From positions 1,621,501 to 1,685,500 of the forward strand of contig JAJOZX010000087.1 of the NCBI GenBank assembly GCA_023014485.1: 64,000 nt of DNA, read 5' to 3'. The notes beneath the pieces were generated by a model. It made no database searches, was not told where the DNA came from, and saw nothing but the letters and a program-made list of their open reading frames with translations. Position 1 is the first letter of the stretch, and each line of letters starts with the position of its first letter. Shown here in pieces: positions 25,525 through 38,164 of the stretch. A program made the translations under genes and the position numbers. Source of the DNA: Bathynomus jamesi (lineage: Eukaryota > Arthropoda > Malacostraca > Isopoda > Cirolanidae).

Positions 25525-26303
25525 GGTAGTAAAATTAAGGCTTTGTGGTGATAGATCCCACAGCTCAACACAAGTGTTGTGGGATATAGGGAGGCAGCAT
25601 CTTGGGTTACGGGATACTCTCTGTCCTTACACACCCCATTTAAAGAGATTGCTCTGCCTAGCGGTGCCCCCCATAGTACTGTGAGGTATTGAAAAACTCA
25701 TGATCTTCACTTGCCCCACAAACACCTTGAAATGGGAGACCCAAAATGGGTGCACACATATTTTTACATTACTGTACAGTCTTTACAGCCACACCTACAC
25801 TTTTCCTCCTAAATATATATATTGTAATGTATATGGTGGTAAATTTTGACTTGGTCCGCAATCGATATGGACCGTGACTTATTTTTGGTTGGCAAGGTAC
25901 TAGTATTGATGGATACCGTAATGAAATTGACTGGATTCTTTGGATCTGATATATTTGCATGTCGGTTATAAATATAGAGTGTAACATATTTGTGTAGAGT
26001 AGTCTATTATGACTTGATCCTCTGGATCCAGAGATTCTATCTTTAGTTTTAAATCGATAATTAATTATTTTTAAATTGATATTTATTTAGTTCTGTAAAA
26101 ATTGGTCGTTGCCAATGTACAGGTAGTTTTTACATAAATTTCTTATGTTCTTGTGGTTCGGAACCCACGTAAAATTGTAGGTCCCCTCCGCCACCACGGA
26201 GGACATACACAATACACAATTACGAACACAGTTAGGTAGACCAGCCATGAGTGGATCCTAGGGTCTTTGTTGGTCTGAAACATTATAACATTATAACATA
26301 ACA

Positions 26304-26361
<58 letters not shown>

Positions 26362-26364
26362 GCT

Positions 26365-26415
26365 ATTTATTTATTTACTAATGAGAGATGTAAGCTCAGA
26401 TCCTTGGACCCGTGC
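26365..26415. repeat. Right copy of the 50-bp inverted repeat
   Basis: Inverse of 21,098-21,148, including the ACTAATGAGAGATGTAAGCT segment, just after a (TA)n tract that follows the LINE tail. Confidence 0.8.
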
Positions 26416-27543
26416 AGAGAGGTCCAGAATACAAACATGTTTACTTTATACAGTTAACTTACAAATTGTGCCAGAAAGGTGTTATTTGAGCGTTATTTGT
26501 ATTAATGATGATTATAATTCTAAGCTTTTCTGGCAGAATATAAATTCCATAAAATAGTACAATATTCTTGAAGGTAATAAGGTACTAAATATTAAAGAAA
26601 GGAAACAGTTTAGCCAAAGTTTTTCAGGAAAAGACAAAGAAAAGTAATAAAGCAAATTATATATTGTAGATGAAGATTCTAAAAACGTTAGTCTCAGACT
26701 GAGAAGACCCGGGCTCGACTCGCATCGCCGGCGCGGTTCGATTTCACGCCCATCCCCGTCCGTGTGAGAAAATAGGCCTTTTTTTTATTCATCTGAATCA
26801 AAGAGTCTATCAAGATCAATTCTATTCTTATTTACTACAACTTTATTGTACAGTATTTTTAATCCAGAAAAAATCTATTTTTCTCTCTTAACTTTACAAA
26901 ATAAAAAAAAGTTCCATATCAGTTATAAGAAAAGGAAATGCCAAAAAAATTAGTATCCAAAATCCTTTTAAAGTTTATTTCAAATGCAAAATCTCGAAAT
27001 GTTTTCCTTAGCATGACTTACGTCAATTTAAGAACACAAAAATCATTTTAAAAAGTTTTTTGCGTTCGAGAAATAATTCTAAATTTGGAAATGTTTCCGA
27101 TGCGTGTACGATATTCGCTCACTCTTTTCCTGATGTAATTTGTCTTTCCGCATTAGGGAATTGATAGTTTCAAAGTGTTCTCTTGGTTTTACATAAAACG
27201 TTTAATGTACGTCTGACATGCATCCTTTTGACTTTACAGCGCAAAATTCCTGCATTCCTTCGGTATTTGTCCTGAAGAACTCGTGCAGAAAGTTCACTCA
27301 TTCATTAATTTAGAAATCATTGAAAGAGTTTTATTTCTTTTCACTATTTTTACAGTATATAAATACTGTATATTTATTTACAGTTATTTAGCCTACTATA
27401 TTTGCTTTTATTTAAATACTGCAGTTCTACTTTCATCCAGAAATTACAGGGTGTCCAGAAAATAATATCGGAATTTAAAGGTCATGTCGCTTAAACCCTA
27501 ATATTATTTTATGAACACATTGTATAATCCTTATCTATAATTA

Positions 27544-27588
<45 letters not shown>

Positions 27589-28120
27589 TTTAAGGAATAA
27601 ACATAATATTCCAACAATACTGGGGAAATAATGAAGGAAAAATCTACTTTGTTTGAAGTATGATCATCTTATGTAAAGTTGAAATCAGATTATTTTCCAC
27701 TATTGATAACACGTTGTGATTTAGAGTATCTTAAATCTTTAGTAATAAATGAAAAAAGAAAGAATATAAAGAGTAAAAAACTCACTGAGTTCATTTCAAA
27801 GCTTTGCATTAAATGGCACTCGTAAATGGAAAATATTTCACGCAAACACTGATATTTTTATGCGCAGTTTCGTATGAGATTTTTAAGTGAATATGGATCG
27901 AAATTGGAAAGAGCTAGAAATTTTAGAAGAATTTTATAAAAGAAAAATTTACACTGCTAAAATGTTTTATTTCTTACTCATATGGCAATGTATAAAATGT
28001 GAAAAACGTGTTTAGAATTTACATGATTTACATGAGAAAACAATCTCCCCGTGTGTAAAGTTGAAACACATGATGTCACTCAAACATGTACAATAAATAA
28101 GGGCCATCATTCTCCTAAGT
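26416..28120. other. AT-rich relic DNA without a recognised gene
   Basis: Contains a decayed tRNA-like/SINE-like patch at about 26,690-26,765 (GGTTCGATTTCACGCC), an isolated transposon-like terminus CAGGGTGTCCAGAAAATAAT at about 27,449, and a (TA)n tract at 27,549-27,587. No reading frame here has coding character. Confidence 0.5.
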
Positions 28121-28139
28121 AATATTAATCAAAACCAAA

Positions 28140-28480
28140 TCTCAAGTAATGTCGTCGCTTGTGAAGACAGCTACCACAGACTACATGGCTTCTCTATGGG
28201 AAACTCTCTTTTCCCTGTCCTCTGCTGTTTATTTATAGATTTTTAATCAGAGTTGTTACCTAAAATAGCCCCTCTTAATTAAAAGGTATACTAACGACAT
28301 CATTTTACTATGGCTCGAGCAACTAAACTTTGATGAAATTTTTAAGAGACGAAATTCATTGCATTCATCAATTAAGTTCAGAATTGAAAAGGAACTCTCC
28401 CGTCTCTTCACACGCTCATGCACAAGACCAGTAGGGGCAGCCTTGAATTTTCCGTCTATTGTAAACCCACACACTCAAAT
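28140..28480 (+). pseudogene. Penelope-like RT relic
   Basis: Plus-strand translation around 28,170-28,240 gives LHGFSMGNSLFPVLCCLFID, matching the PLE RT motif with consensus GxPMGSPLSPVLA, followed by a stop and frame changes. No endonuclease domain remains. Confidence 0.6.
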
Positions 28481-28804
28481 TTTCACATACTGTACATTTC
28501 TTTTAATTTCTTAATTAATGTGATCAAGTTAAAATTTCAGTTATCTCGTCAATGTTCCTCAGAACTTGCAAATTATGTAATCCAAAATATTTAGATTCTA
28601 AAAAAAAAAACAAATGATATATTTTGAGACTTACAATATCCGAAACATTTTATTAATCACTTGTATTATGTAGCAGGAAGGAAATATTTCATAGAGTATA
28701 TAATGAAAATAGGAATAATTATTGTCACAATAATGATAATGCTAGTAATAACGAAAGTGTAAATAATAATAGCAAATATATTGTTGTGTCATATATTAAA
28801 CACT

Positions 28805-29120
28805 TTTACTTTTCTTCGAAGAAGAGCGTCCACACAAGACGGGGAGAAAGAACGAACAAATGAAAAATGGAGTACCTCCCAGGAATCGAACCCGGGATCA
28901 TCCAATTGCCGTTCGGACATGCTAACCACTACACCAAAGTCCCCGATCAGTGTAGTGGTTAGCATGTCCGACCGGCAATTGGATGATCGTGGGTTCGATT
29001 CCTGGGAGGTACCCCATTTTTCATTTTTTCGTTCTTTCTCCTCGTCTTGTGCGGACGCTCTTCTACACAAGCGTCGTTTTACATTAATTATACTGTGTGT
29101 TGTTTGCAGTTAAAATGTGT
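28805..29120. repeat. Inverted pair of tRNA-derived SINEs
   Basis: A minus-strand unit (28,805-28,940) and a plus-strand unit (28,945-29,120) meet head to head at their tRNA-like 5' ends, sharing GTGTAGTGGTTAGCATGTCC and the same GCGTC...TTAATTATACTG tail as the 8.2-9.2 kb array. Confidence 0.75.
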
Positions 29121-29196
29121 ATATTAATAGTATATACTGTGTATATATATATATATATGATGAATAAAACCACGAAGGAAAAAGAAACACAAAGGG

Positions 29197-29236
29197 GTGC
29201 TCAAGCGCTTTCGTCTAATGACATCCTCAGGAACAC
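29197..29236 (-). ncRNA. Candidate hammerhead ribozyme at PLE arm end
   Basis: Minus-strand fold: stem I GTGTTC/GAGCAC (five Watson-Crick pairs and one G-U), core CTGAGGA, stem II around an ATTA loop, GAA, minimal self-complementary stem III AGCGCTT. Identical in core to 33,330-33,369; the copy at 1,644 has C in place of the wobble U, a compensatory change. Confidence 0.6.
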
Positions 29237-29318
29237 TGGAGTGAAAGGACAGATCAAGGCAATATATAGGTTACAAAAATAAACATACATACATACACAT
29301 TCACATATATATATATAC

Positions 29319-29355
<37 letters not shown>

Positions 29356-30242
29356 AATATATACATATATATAGTAAGCATAGAAAAAAATTGTGGGAGG
29401 AGCCAACATTTATATGGTCACAGAAGAATAAAGAAATAAAAATAAATATAAATATAAATTGAGAAAAATTAATTACAAAATAGTGCCTTAGTGATATATA
29501 TGTCACAGCCTAAATAATCATAAAGAAATAAACAGGCAAATAAAAAAACCCATAAATACATATACATAATATATATATATTATATACATATATATACATA
29601 TATATATACATATATATATATACATATAAAGACACTTTTAGCACTTTGGCCGACCTTCCATATAAATTCAAATGGCTTTTTTATGGAACAGGTCACAAAA
29701 GAATAAAGAAATAAAAATAAATATAAATATTGTAAGTAGAGTCTACCAATTCAAGCTCAAGAGGGAGGTTTTACAATCGATTTAATAGATGCTGCCAAAA
29801 TGATATATATGTCACATTATTAAAAAATAAAAATTGAAAGATAAATTTTAAGAGAGGCACACCAATTTATAAGGGAAAAATTACCACATATGCATATTAT
29901 AGTCACAAACGAATACAAAAGTACAAATAAATATAAATTGGAAAAACAAAATGATCCCTAGATGATATATAAAGAACAATAAAATATATAACAACATATT
30001 TACGGTATATATACGAAATATAAACGCAATATATACAGAATATATATATATATATATATATATGCATAAGGGAAAAAAAAAATTACCAAATTTGTTTTTA
30101 TAATTATTGTCTGAGAAAACGGTAGGTCGCAAAAGAATAAAGAAATAAAATAAATATAACTTGAAAAAATTACAAATAATACACGTACACATATATACCC
30201 GCATACCCAAATATATATATACATATACACACATATATACAA

Positions 30243-30283
<41 letters not shown>

Positions 30284-30289
30284 CAAGAT

Positions 30290-30360
30290 TGACCTTCACG
30301 AAATGAGAAATCATCCCGCAGAACCTTTGTGAGGTTGTAAGGTAAGGTAAGGTACATACA
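30290..30360 (+). mobile_element. LINE 3'-end fragment inside the PLE arm
   Basis: Matches the last 65 bases of the LINE at 44,335-44,399 (TTGACCTTC.CGAAATGAGAAATCAT, then AAGGTTGTAAGGT units). The mirror copy on the minus strand is at about 32,230-32,305, so the fragment was present before the arms duplicated. Confidence 0.7.
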
Positions 30361-30580
30361 CATATACATATATAATATATATATATTTAACTGCATACAT
30401 ACATACATACATACATATACACACATACATACATACATATACACACATATACATACAAACACATTTAACTGCAATGACCACACACATACGCACATACACA
30501 TACATACATACACATACACTCATACAGCAAAAAATTGAAAAATAAAATTGTAAGGGAAACAACCGACAAAAACAAATTTT

Positions 30581-31611
30581 TTACCAAAGATTTAACAACC
30601 TGCCCTTTTTGTTTAAATCCATTCTGAAGGAATTCAGAGCAACGGGATCAAGTTGAAACAGACCTTTACTCATGTTAAGGTTATTTGTAAGTTGAATTAT
30701 AGCCGACTCAAGAATATTTCTATTAACAATGTTGCTAGAGTGAAACAAAACTGAAACATTATTCCAATCAATACAATGGGATAACTCTGACAAATGGACA
30801 AAAAGGGCACTGGACAACTGTCCCGTTCTAACGGAATATTGATGCTGTTTTACACGCGTTTGCAAATCCTTTCCCGTCTGACTATGTAAAAGGAATCACA
30901 TTGCTTACACCCAATTTTATAGATAATGCCTAAATTATTGGTAGGGCTATTTTTTACTATGATGTTTTTCACAATATTGTTATATGAAAAAACTACACTG
31001 ATATCCAAAAGTTTAAGTACATTAGCAATGCCTAAGAAGCCCGGGAAAAATGGAAGTACTAAAATATTCTTTGACAAGGTGCGAGTGTTATTATTCACAC
31101 GATAGAAGGTTCGTTTAGCCTTATTAAGACAAGATTCCATGAACGCAGATGGGTAACACAACTCACTTCCAATACCGTTGATATTTTCCAATTCGGCATC
31201 GATGTATTCAGGACTGGCGATCCTAAGAGCGCGGAGAAACATTGAGGAAAATATGGCCTTTTTAATAGGGGTGTCATGTCCAGAGTAAAAGTGTACGTAG
31301 GACAAATTGTTTGTTTTTTTCCGATATATACTAAACTTAAAACCCGGGCTATCCCTATGAACACGCACATCCAAAAACGGGATTGAGTTGTCTTGTTCCA
31401 TTCTAAAGTAAATTTAATGGAGGGGACTTGGTCATTTAACTGAAGGAGGAAGTCATCCAGGTCACGATTCATGGGCCAGATACACAAAATATCGTCGACG
31501 TACCGCAACCAAGGGATGCCAACCCCCAGGATTCTCGGAATGTAAGTAATTTCAAAAAACTCCATATAAATATTGGAGAGAAGGGGCGACAAAGGGTTGC
31601 CCATGGCAATA
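30581..31611 (-). pseudogene. PLE reverse transcriptase C-terminal part and GIY-YIG endonuclease
   Basis: The RT part shows GNPLSPLLSNIYMEFFE and the catalytic YVDD. After a frameshift near 31,400 the PLE-type linker continues (IPFLDVRVHRD, then SMFLRALRIASPEYID). The GIY-YIG domain follows: LGIIYKIGCKQCDSFYI with a CxxC pair, then a second frameshift at about 30,880, after which the remaining endonuclease reads to the terminal LLNLW. The N-terminal RT half is absent (5' truncation). PLE proteins combine RT and GIY-YIG nuclease to integrate cDNA. Confidence 0.85.
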
Positions 31612-32003
31612 TTGTGAAAAACATCATAGTAAAAAATAGCCCTACCAATAATTTAGGCATTATCTATAAAATTGGGTGTAAGCAATGTGATTCCTTTTAC
31701 ATAGGTCAGACGGGAAAGGATTTGCAAACGCGTGTAAAACAGCATCAATATTCCGTTAGAACGGGACAGTTGTCCAGTGCCCTTTTTGTCCATTTGTCAG
31801 AGTTATCCCATTGTTGATTGGAAAATGTTTCAGTTTTGTTTCACTCTAGCAACATTGTTAATAGAAATATTCTTGAGTCGGCTATAATTCAACTTACAAA
31901 TAACCTTAACATGAGTAAAGGTCTGTTTCAACTTGATCCCGTTGCTCTGAATTCCTTCAGAATGGATTTAAACAAAAAGGGCAGGTTGTTAAATCTTTGG
32001 TAA
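31612..32003 (+). pseudogene. GIY-YIG endonuclease of the PLE, plus-strand arm
   Basis: LGIIYKIGC, CDSFYIGQTGKDLQTRVKQH and the ILESAIIQL block are intact here, including the GQTGK that is scrambled in the other arm. The frame shifts at about 31,815, replacing the junction after LSELSHC. The RT is missing, since the palindrome joint falls just upstream. Confidence 0.8.
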
Positions 32004-33223
32004 AAAATTTGTTTTTGTCGGTTGTTTCCCTTACAATTTTATTTTTCAATTTTTTGCTGTATGAGTGTATGTGTATGTATGTATGTGTATGTGCGTATGT
32101 GTGTGGTCATTGCAGTTAAATGTGTTTGTATGTATATGTGTGTATATGTATGTATGTATGTGTGTATATGTATGTATGTATGTATGTATGCAGTTAAATA
32201 TATATATATATATATATGTATATGTGTATGTACCTTACCTTACCTTACAACCTCACAAAGGTTCTGCGGGATGATTTCTCATTTCGTGAAGGTCAATCTT
32301 GTATATATATATATATATATATGTGTGTTTGTGTGTGTGTGTGTTTGTATATATGTGTGTATATGTATATATATATTGGGTATGCGGGTATATATGTGTA
32401 CGTGTATTATTTGTAATTTTTTCAAGTTATATTTATTTTTATTTCTTTATTCTTTTGCGACCTACCGTTTTCTCAGACAATAATTATAAAAACAAATTTG
32501 GTAATTTTTTTTTTCCTTATGCATATATATATATATATATATAATTCTGTATATATGCGTTTATATTTCGTATATATACCGTAAATATGTTGTATATATA
32601 TTTTATTGTTCTTTATATATCATCTAGGGATCATTTTGTTTTCCAATTTATATTTATTTGTACTTTTGTATTCGTTTGTGACTATATATGCATATGTGGT
32701 AATTTTTCCCTTATAAATTGGTGTGCCTCTCTTAAAATTTATCTTTCAATTTTTATTTTTAATAATGTGACATATATATCATTTTGGCAGCATCTATTAA
32801 ATCGATTGTAAAACCTCCCTCTTGAGCTTGAATTGGTAGACTCTACTTACAATATTTATATTTATTTTTATTCTTTATTCTTTTGTGACCTGTTCCATAA
32901 AAAAGCCATTGAATTATATGGAAGGTCGGCCAAAGTGCTAAAAGTGTCTTTATATGTATATATATTATGTATATATATATGTATATATATGTATATATAT
33001 ATTATATATGTATGTATATGTATTTATGGGTTTTTTTTATTTGCCTGTTTATTTCTTTATGATTATTTAGGCTGTGACATATATATCACTAAGGCACTAT
33101 TTTGTAATTAATTTTTCTCAATTTATATTTATATTTATTTTTATTTCTTTTTCTTCTGTGACCATATAAATGTTGGCTCCTCCCACAATTTTTTTCTATG
33201 CTTACTATATATATGTATATATT

Positions 33224-33254
<31 letters not shown>

Positions 33255-33329
33255 GTATATATATGTGAATGTGTATGTATGTATGTTTATTTTTGTAACT
33301 ATATTGCCTTGATCTGTCCTTTCACTCCA

Positions 33330-33369
33330 GTGTTCCTGAGGATGTCATTAGACGAAAGCGCTTGAGCAC
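33330..33369 (+). ncRNA. Candidate hammerhead ribozyme at PLE arm end
   Basis: Same fold as 29,197-29,236, in the opposite arm: GTGTTC (stem I), CTGAGGA, GTC-ATTA-GAC, GAA, AGCGCTT, GAGCAC. Self-cleavage would fall after the CUU at about 33,363. Confidence 0.6.
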
Positions 33370-33448
33370 CCCTTGTGTTTCTTTTTCCTTCGTGGTTTTA
33401 TTCATCATAAATACTTTTCACGTGTCACTTTCGTGAAATAATTTTTCA

Positions 33449-33500
33449 TATATATATATATATATATATATACAACACACACACAGTATATAATAAATAA

Positions 33501-33551
<51 letters not shown>
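33449..33551. repeat. (TA)n microsatellite, interrupted
   Basis: TA tracts at both sides of a CACACACAGT stretch, between two PLEs. Confidence 0.9.
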
Positions 33552-33555
<4 letters not shown>

Positions 33556-33559
33556 TCAG

Positions 33560-34201
33560 CGATGGATCGGCTTCAAAGAATTCTGAGTTTACACAGGAAG
33601 GTGAAAACTAAAGCGACTGTATAAAAACATTTATTCCAATAGGACGTTATGAATCTCAGCTGCATTCACTTTCAGCAAATTTACAAAGATGACAAACAAA
33701 TACACAAAACTAAAACGGTTATACAAGTTAGACGAAATTATAAAACAAATATCACAGAAGGAACGGAGGAGCTCAAAGAAACGGCGAATCTCTCTTTATG
33801 ATAAAAAAATTTAAAAAGATTAACATTACTTAAACTAAGAAAAACCAAATTCACAGTGAGGAAAAGATTTATTCAATAAACTCCTGAGTATACCAGTTAA
33901 TTTAGAGGATCCCAAAAATGGCAATTTAACATAAACTTTTAGCTTTGGGAGCGTAGGAGACAACTGTTTAAATTGAAAAACATCATTTAAAAAAATCATG
34001 AATACAGTTATCAATCAAATTCGATGGATAAAATTTAAAATTTAAAAATTATCTAAGATTCTCCATCTCCCTCTGAAATCATAACTAATCGGATGAAATT
34101 TTATATTTCAAACCAGCAATTTTAAAATTAAAAGGAATTGAATTAAAATAATTGGTACAAGCAGAGTAGTGGTTCTCTTTCAATAAACCGAAGTAGTGAA
34201 C
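33560..34201 (-). pseudogene. Second PLE, distal coding part and 3' end
   Basis: The minus strand reads YFGLLKENHYSACTNYFNSI near 34,190-34,130 and LPKLKVYVKLPFLGSSKLTG near 33,950-33,890, the linker region between RT and endonuclease in PLE proteins. A weak GIY-YIG remnant and 3' UTR follow. It breaks off exactly at the Polinton boundary and its upstream continuation is at 61,911-62,110. Confidence 0.7.
34196..34201. repeat. Polinton target-site duplication, left copy (GTGAAC)
   Basis: Identical to 61,911-61,916; the PLE coding sequence continues across when one copy is removed. Six-base duplications are diagnostic for Polinton integrases. Confidence 0.9.
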
Positions 34202-34570
34202 AGTAGTATAGCCGAAAAAGGGGAGAGTGCAGGAATGGTTCAAAATATTACGTAATGTTGCAAAGGGGGCGGGGGGGGGGGTATGCAACAACTCATGTTG
34301 CACAGGGGGATGGGGGGTATGCAACAACTCAATGTTGCAAAGGGGATAGGGTGTTGCAAAAAAGGGGGTGGGGGGATGCTGCAGGTGCAACAAGGGGTCA
34401 TGAAACTTGGAGGCGGCGTTATCCCCCAAGAGAAAGGAGAAGGAGAGAAAGGAGAAGAGCTGTTCACCTGGCAGGAGCCAAGTGCATATTAAGACTTCAG
34501 CCGAGTAGGCGTTGTCTTATAGGCTCCTAATCAGCCAGTTGGCTGAATCAGCTAGTTGGCTTAGAAGGAG
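34202..34570. repeat. Polinton left terminal inverted repeat
   Basis: Inverse of 61,568-61,910. It contains three G-rich units with hairpin-forming TGCAACAACTCAATGTTGCA (about 34,255-34,360), a GAGAAAGGAGAAGGAGA block, and the CAGCCAGTTGGCT motif also seen in the palindromic element. Confidence 0.88.
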
Positions 34571-34818
34571 CCAAGGGGGAGGGGTACACCTGAAGGGAGA
34601 GAGAGAGAGAGAGAGAGAGAGAGTATCGGCCTTTGTTGCCCAAAATGGGATTGCAAGGGCATGCAACTTGGAGGCGGAGTTCTCCCCCAAGCTATTCCCC
34701 CCAAAGGGGTATACCTAACCTAAGTGGCCTCTAAGGGGTTTTCCCAAAGGGCCAGAAAGAGAAAGGACCAGAGATCCTTGCTCGGCTGGGAGCCGAGCTT
34801 GTATGACTCCGTCGTCAG

Positions 34819-35308
34819 TGTAGTAATGCCTAGTTAAGAATTGTAATTTTTGTTTAATTAAGATAATGTTTAATGTAAATCATTTACTAATAATTGTGAA
34901 ATTACGAAAAAGTATGTTTGTTAGATTTAAATTGTTTAAAATGGGAAGAGTTGGCAATCCTGAACAGAGGCCCAGAGAGCGGACTACCCCCAAAAAGAGT
35001 CAGTCGTCCGGCAGCGCGTTAAGCGTGAAGTTGGGGCCATGTAACCTTAACATTAAATTAATTGTTTTGTGCCCCTCTCCGACGTAAAATATTATAGTAA
35101 AATTTCCTACTCGCATCCCCTCAAATTACTTAAACCATTTTCGGAATTAAATAAAGTATTAACAAGCGTTTCAGTCTCGGCGTGGCTACCATGAATATAA
35201 TTGTAAAGTATCGTGGAAATGAGTAAAGAGAGTGTAAAGATAAATGCAATAGAGATCAGAAAGTAGAGTAAATAATGAAGAAAGTAAATAATAAAAGTGA
35301 TCACGACA
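34819..35308 (+). repeat. 5' LTR
   Basis: Starts TGTAGTAATGCCTAGTTAAG and ends GTGATCACGACA. The following TTTGGTGGCTAGCGGCGG (about 35,311-35,328) may be the primer-binding site; I cannot assign the tRNA. Confidence 0.88.
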
Positions 35309-38164
35309 TATTTGGTGGCTAGCGGCGGTCATACATCATATTTTGTATGAGGCTTACCCATGTCTATTATTTCGATTAAAATTCTTCCGACCCGGTATAA
35401 TAGCCAATAGCGTTAATGAAAATTTTATTTCGATTCTTAAAATATCTAAATGCAAAGTTTACCCCGTTTGCAGGCAAATTTCGATTTTCATTCCTTAAAA
35501 TTCATTGTAAATGTAAATTCAAAATGGCGCCCCCATTACTTTCCAAATTATTCTGAGTCGCGTCGTTTCAAAAAAGTTCGCGCGTCAAAATTTTTTGTTT
35601 GAGATGGAGTCTAGAGACTCAAAACTTCTTTTAGTCGTTGCGGAGTCGGTTTTCCGTTGGAGTCAAAACATTTGAGTAACATTAAATTTCAGAGTCGTTT
35701 GTTTCCAAATTCGTTAGCTTTCGTTCAGCCCGTCGGAGAGTATATTTCAAATTGTTCGTTTCTGCCTGCCGATGACTCATTCTTTTCACTTTATTTCGTT
35801 CACTTTTTCTCCTGTCCTCAAACCTACCTACGTTTGTGTCTTTTTTGTGTTTAAACTTTTGGAATTAGTAGTAATTGTGATAAAAATAATAATAACGATT
35901 AATATAGAAAAAAAAATTTTTTTTTACACTGAATTTGTACGTAAGTGAATTATGTTAGTTTAAATACAGTGATACACATTTTATACGGTCCTTTAAAAAT
36001 GTTTGAGCGAAAATTTGTACCACATTTCTAGGTATATATACATATATAGTATTGTAAGACACTTCATGAACATGTAAAATTTTCTGGGATTCATTAGCAG
36101 ATTTTTGATTATATTTCGATTGGTTGTATATAAATTATAATGATAGGCTTATTTTATTGTTTATGTAGGTTTACGGGCTTTTTGCTTCGCTTCGCTTCGC
36201 GCTAAAATAGGATTACGTTACATTTTAAGGGACAGTCGAAAAATAATCTTAAACATAATAAATTGTCAGATTATAGGCTGGCCGTATAGGATTGTGTTAG
36301 ACTTCAAAATAAGCTTAATTAATTGGTTTAACTGAAATAGAGACTGTGTCGTGAAATTTTCTATAAATTCATTTGTTTTCTTTGGATTTTTTTATATTCT
36401 CAATAATTATACACTTACATATTAACTTATACTATATATTAGTTATATAATTATATATATTTATATACTCATAAAATTTGGTAGGTAGGCTGATTATCTA
36501 TTTTTTTTCTCTCCGTTCCTTTCGTTCATTTTCACGACAATTCCGACTGATATTTTGTAAAATGGCTATTGTATTGTACTAAAGAAAGATTTCTTGTAGG
36601 CCTATCGTTAAATATTGTTCATATATTGACCGTCACTATGGTATATGTCTGAGTATTAAATTCTTAGTTATTTAACAAAATTTTAATTGGTTTAACATAA
36701 ATAATCATAGGATTTTTTTAATAAGCACAAATGTTATGCATTAAATTCTAAATTGTTCTTTCCACGCGTAACATGGAATTTATTAATTATAGGCCTAAAA
36801 GTGCGGCAGTAAATTTTATTTTTATTTTGGCGGCCAATGTGAGTTACGGTACACATATTTTACGAAAGCTGGATTATTATAATATTTTTGAATTACAGAA
36901 ATTGGTGTAGAAAATTTTCATATGTTTCTTTACGTTTTATAAATGCATTCAATTTTATTTTTATAGGTAGGCCGATTTTTATTTTCTTTCCAGTTCAATG
37001 ACAATGGTAAATTTTTATTTGGAATTTAGATTGTATTCTAAAAAGGATGTTTTGATTTGATATTTTAATTTGGGTATTAGAAATGAAAAATGTCCTTTTT
37101 TTTAGTTCGAGCGTTTGCATAGAAAAAATTACAAAATTATGTCAGGATATAATGCAGTTTCATTCGGTTAGGGATATTTGTATAGAGGTTCGCTTACAAA
37201 CAAAGCGACCGCTCTCAATTATGCAATGTTTTGTTTTTGTTTACAGTAGGTTGCGTGTATTTTTGAGTGCATATTATCTATTCTTATTTAGTATAACGAT
37301 GCAAATTTGTAGTTTCACTTGGAAACGATAAATTACTGGGATTTTTGTGATTTGCAAACCATACTGGGGTTTCTGTTGAAGGAGAGAGTTGTTCTCAGAT
37401 GTAATTTGCGAATTGCGAGTTCAATTCATGAAATTTAACGTTTCAAGTTGAATTACTGTATTAAAATAATTTTCGGTAGTAATTTTTAATTTTTTTAAAT
37501 TTTAATAACTGTTTTGGAAAATTATTATTGTTTAAACCTTCAGTCGGGTACTAATGCATTTGAAACATTGGCTCGAGTGTTCCCTCGGAAATGGAGCCTT
37601 CTAGATAGCCAGTAACGTTTTTGTGGCGTCTTGTGTGCTCCCCTCAAAGGGCAAGAGGGTTCATGATTGTCAGAGAAGTGATGACATGAAGTTTCTGGAG
37701 TTCATTTTTGTCTTTTGTATTTAAAAGTATTGATGTGATTTCTGACGATAGTTTGAACAATAATATTTCTTAAATTATACTAACAGTTACTATGTATGGG
37801 CGCTTTTATATTTATACTGTACAATTTTGTTTCGTACGTTTTATGACCTTTTTTATCTTCTCGATGTAACTGCCATAAGTGACCTTATTGGTAGCTGATG
37901 TGATTAAATTTTTGCGAAATTTTGAGATGTGTAATTTTTTTTTCCGTGAATTTGGCCAGAGCAAATGTGTAGTTATTGTTTCGAAGTGAACTGTCGAGAA
38001 AATTCGGTAAATTAAATATTAAATAAATGATAAGCAGTACAGAAACACGTTTCGAATAAACTTTTTTTTTCAAAATTTCAAAAGGCTCGGTTTGGAGGCA
38101 ACCAAGTTGAATCCGAGTTCCATCCATTGAGTTTAGTCGACCGGATAGGTGATCGATCACCAAT

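Larger units (their letters stand above)
21227..26308 (+). mobile_element. CR1-type LINE, nearly full length
   Basis: Two ORFs in the order of CR1-clade elements (esterase ORF1, then endonuclease/RT ORF2), a 3' UTR and a 3' tail of ATTATAAC-like repeats (about 26,280-26,300) running into TA. The 5' limit is uncertain. Few disabling mutations suggest a fairly recent copy. Confidence 0.8.
29157..33416. mobile_element. Palindromic Penelope-like element, 4.26 kb
   Basis: The minus-strand arm (31,611 down to 29,157) and the plus-strand arm (31,612 up to 33,416) are near-identical over their shared 1.8 kb, meeting abruptly at about 31,611/31,612. The longer arm also carries the end of an RT. Both arms end with the same hammerhead-bearing terminal sequence. 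PLE insertions are often found as inverted, unequally truncated copies, which fits. Simple CATA repeats fill the 3' UTRs. Confidence 0.85.

Noticed and set aside
29881..30562. Long Tyr/Cys/Val-rich frames in the PLE 3' regions (and 32,022-32,811)
   Set aside because: They translate CATA/TGTA microsatellites; both arms give the same artefact on mirrored strands.
34240..34530. Pro-rich and Gly-rich frames in the Polinton terminal repeats (also 61,590-61,844)
   Set aside because: Product of the G-rich hairpin units; not conserved as protein between the two ends.
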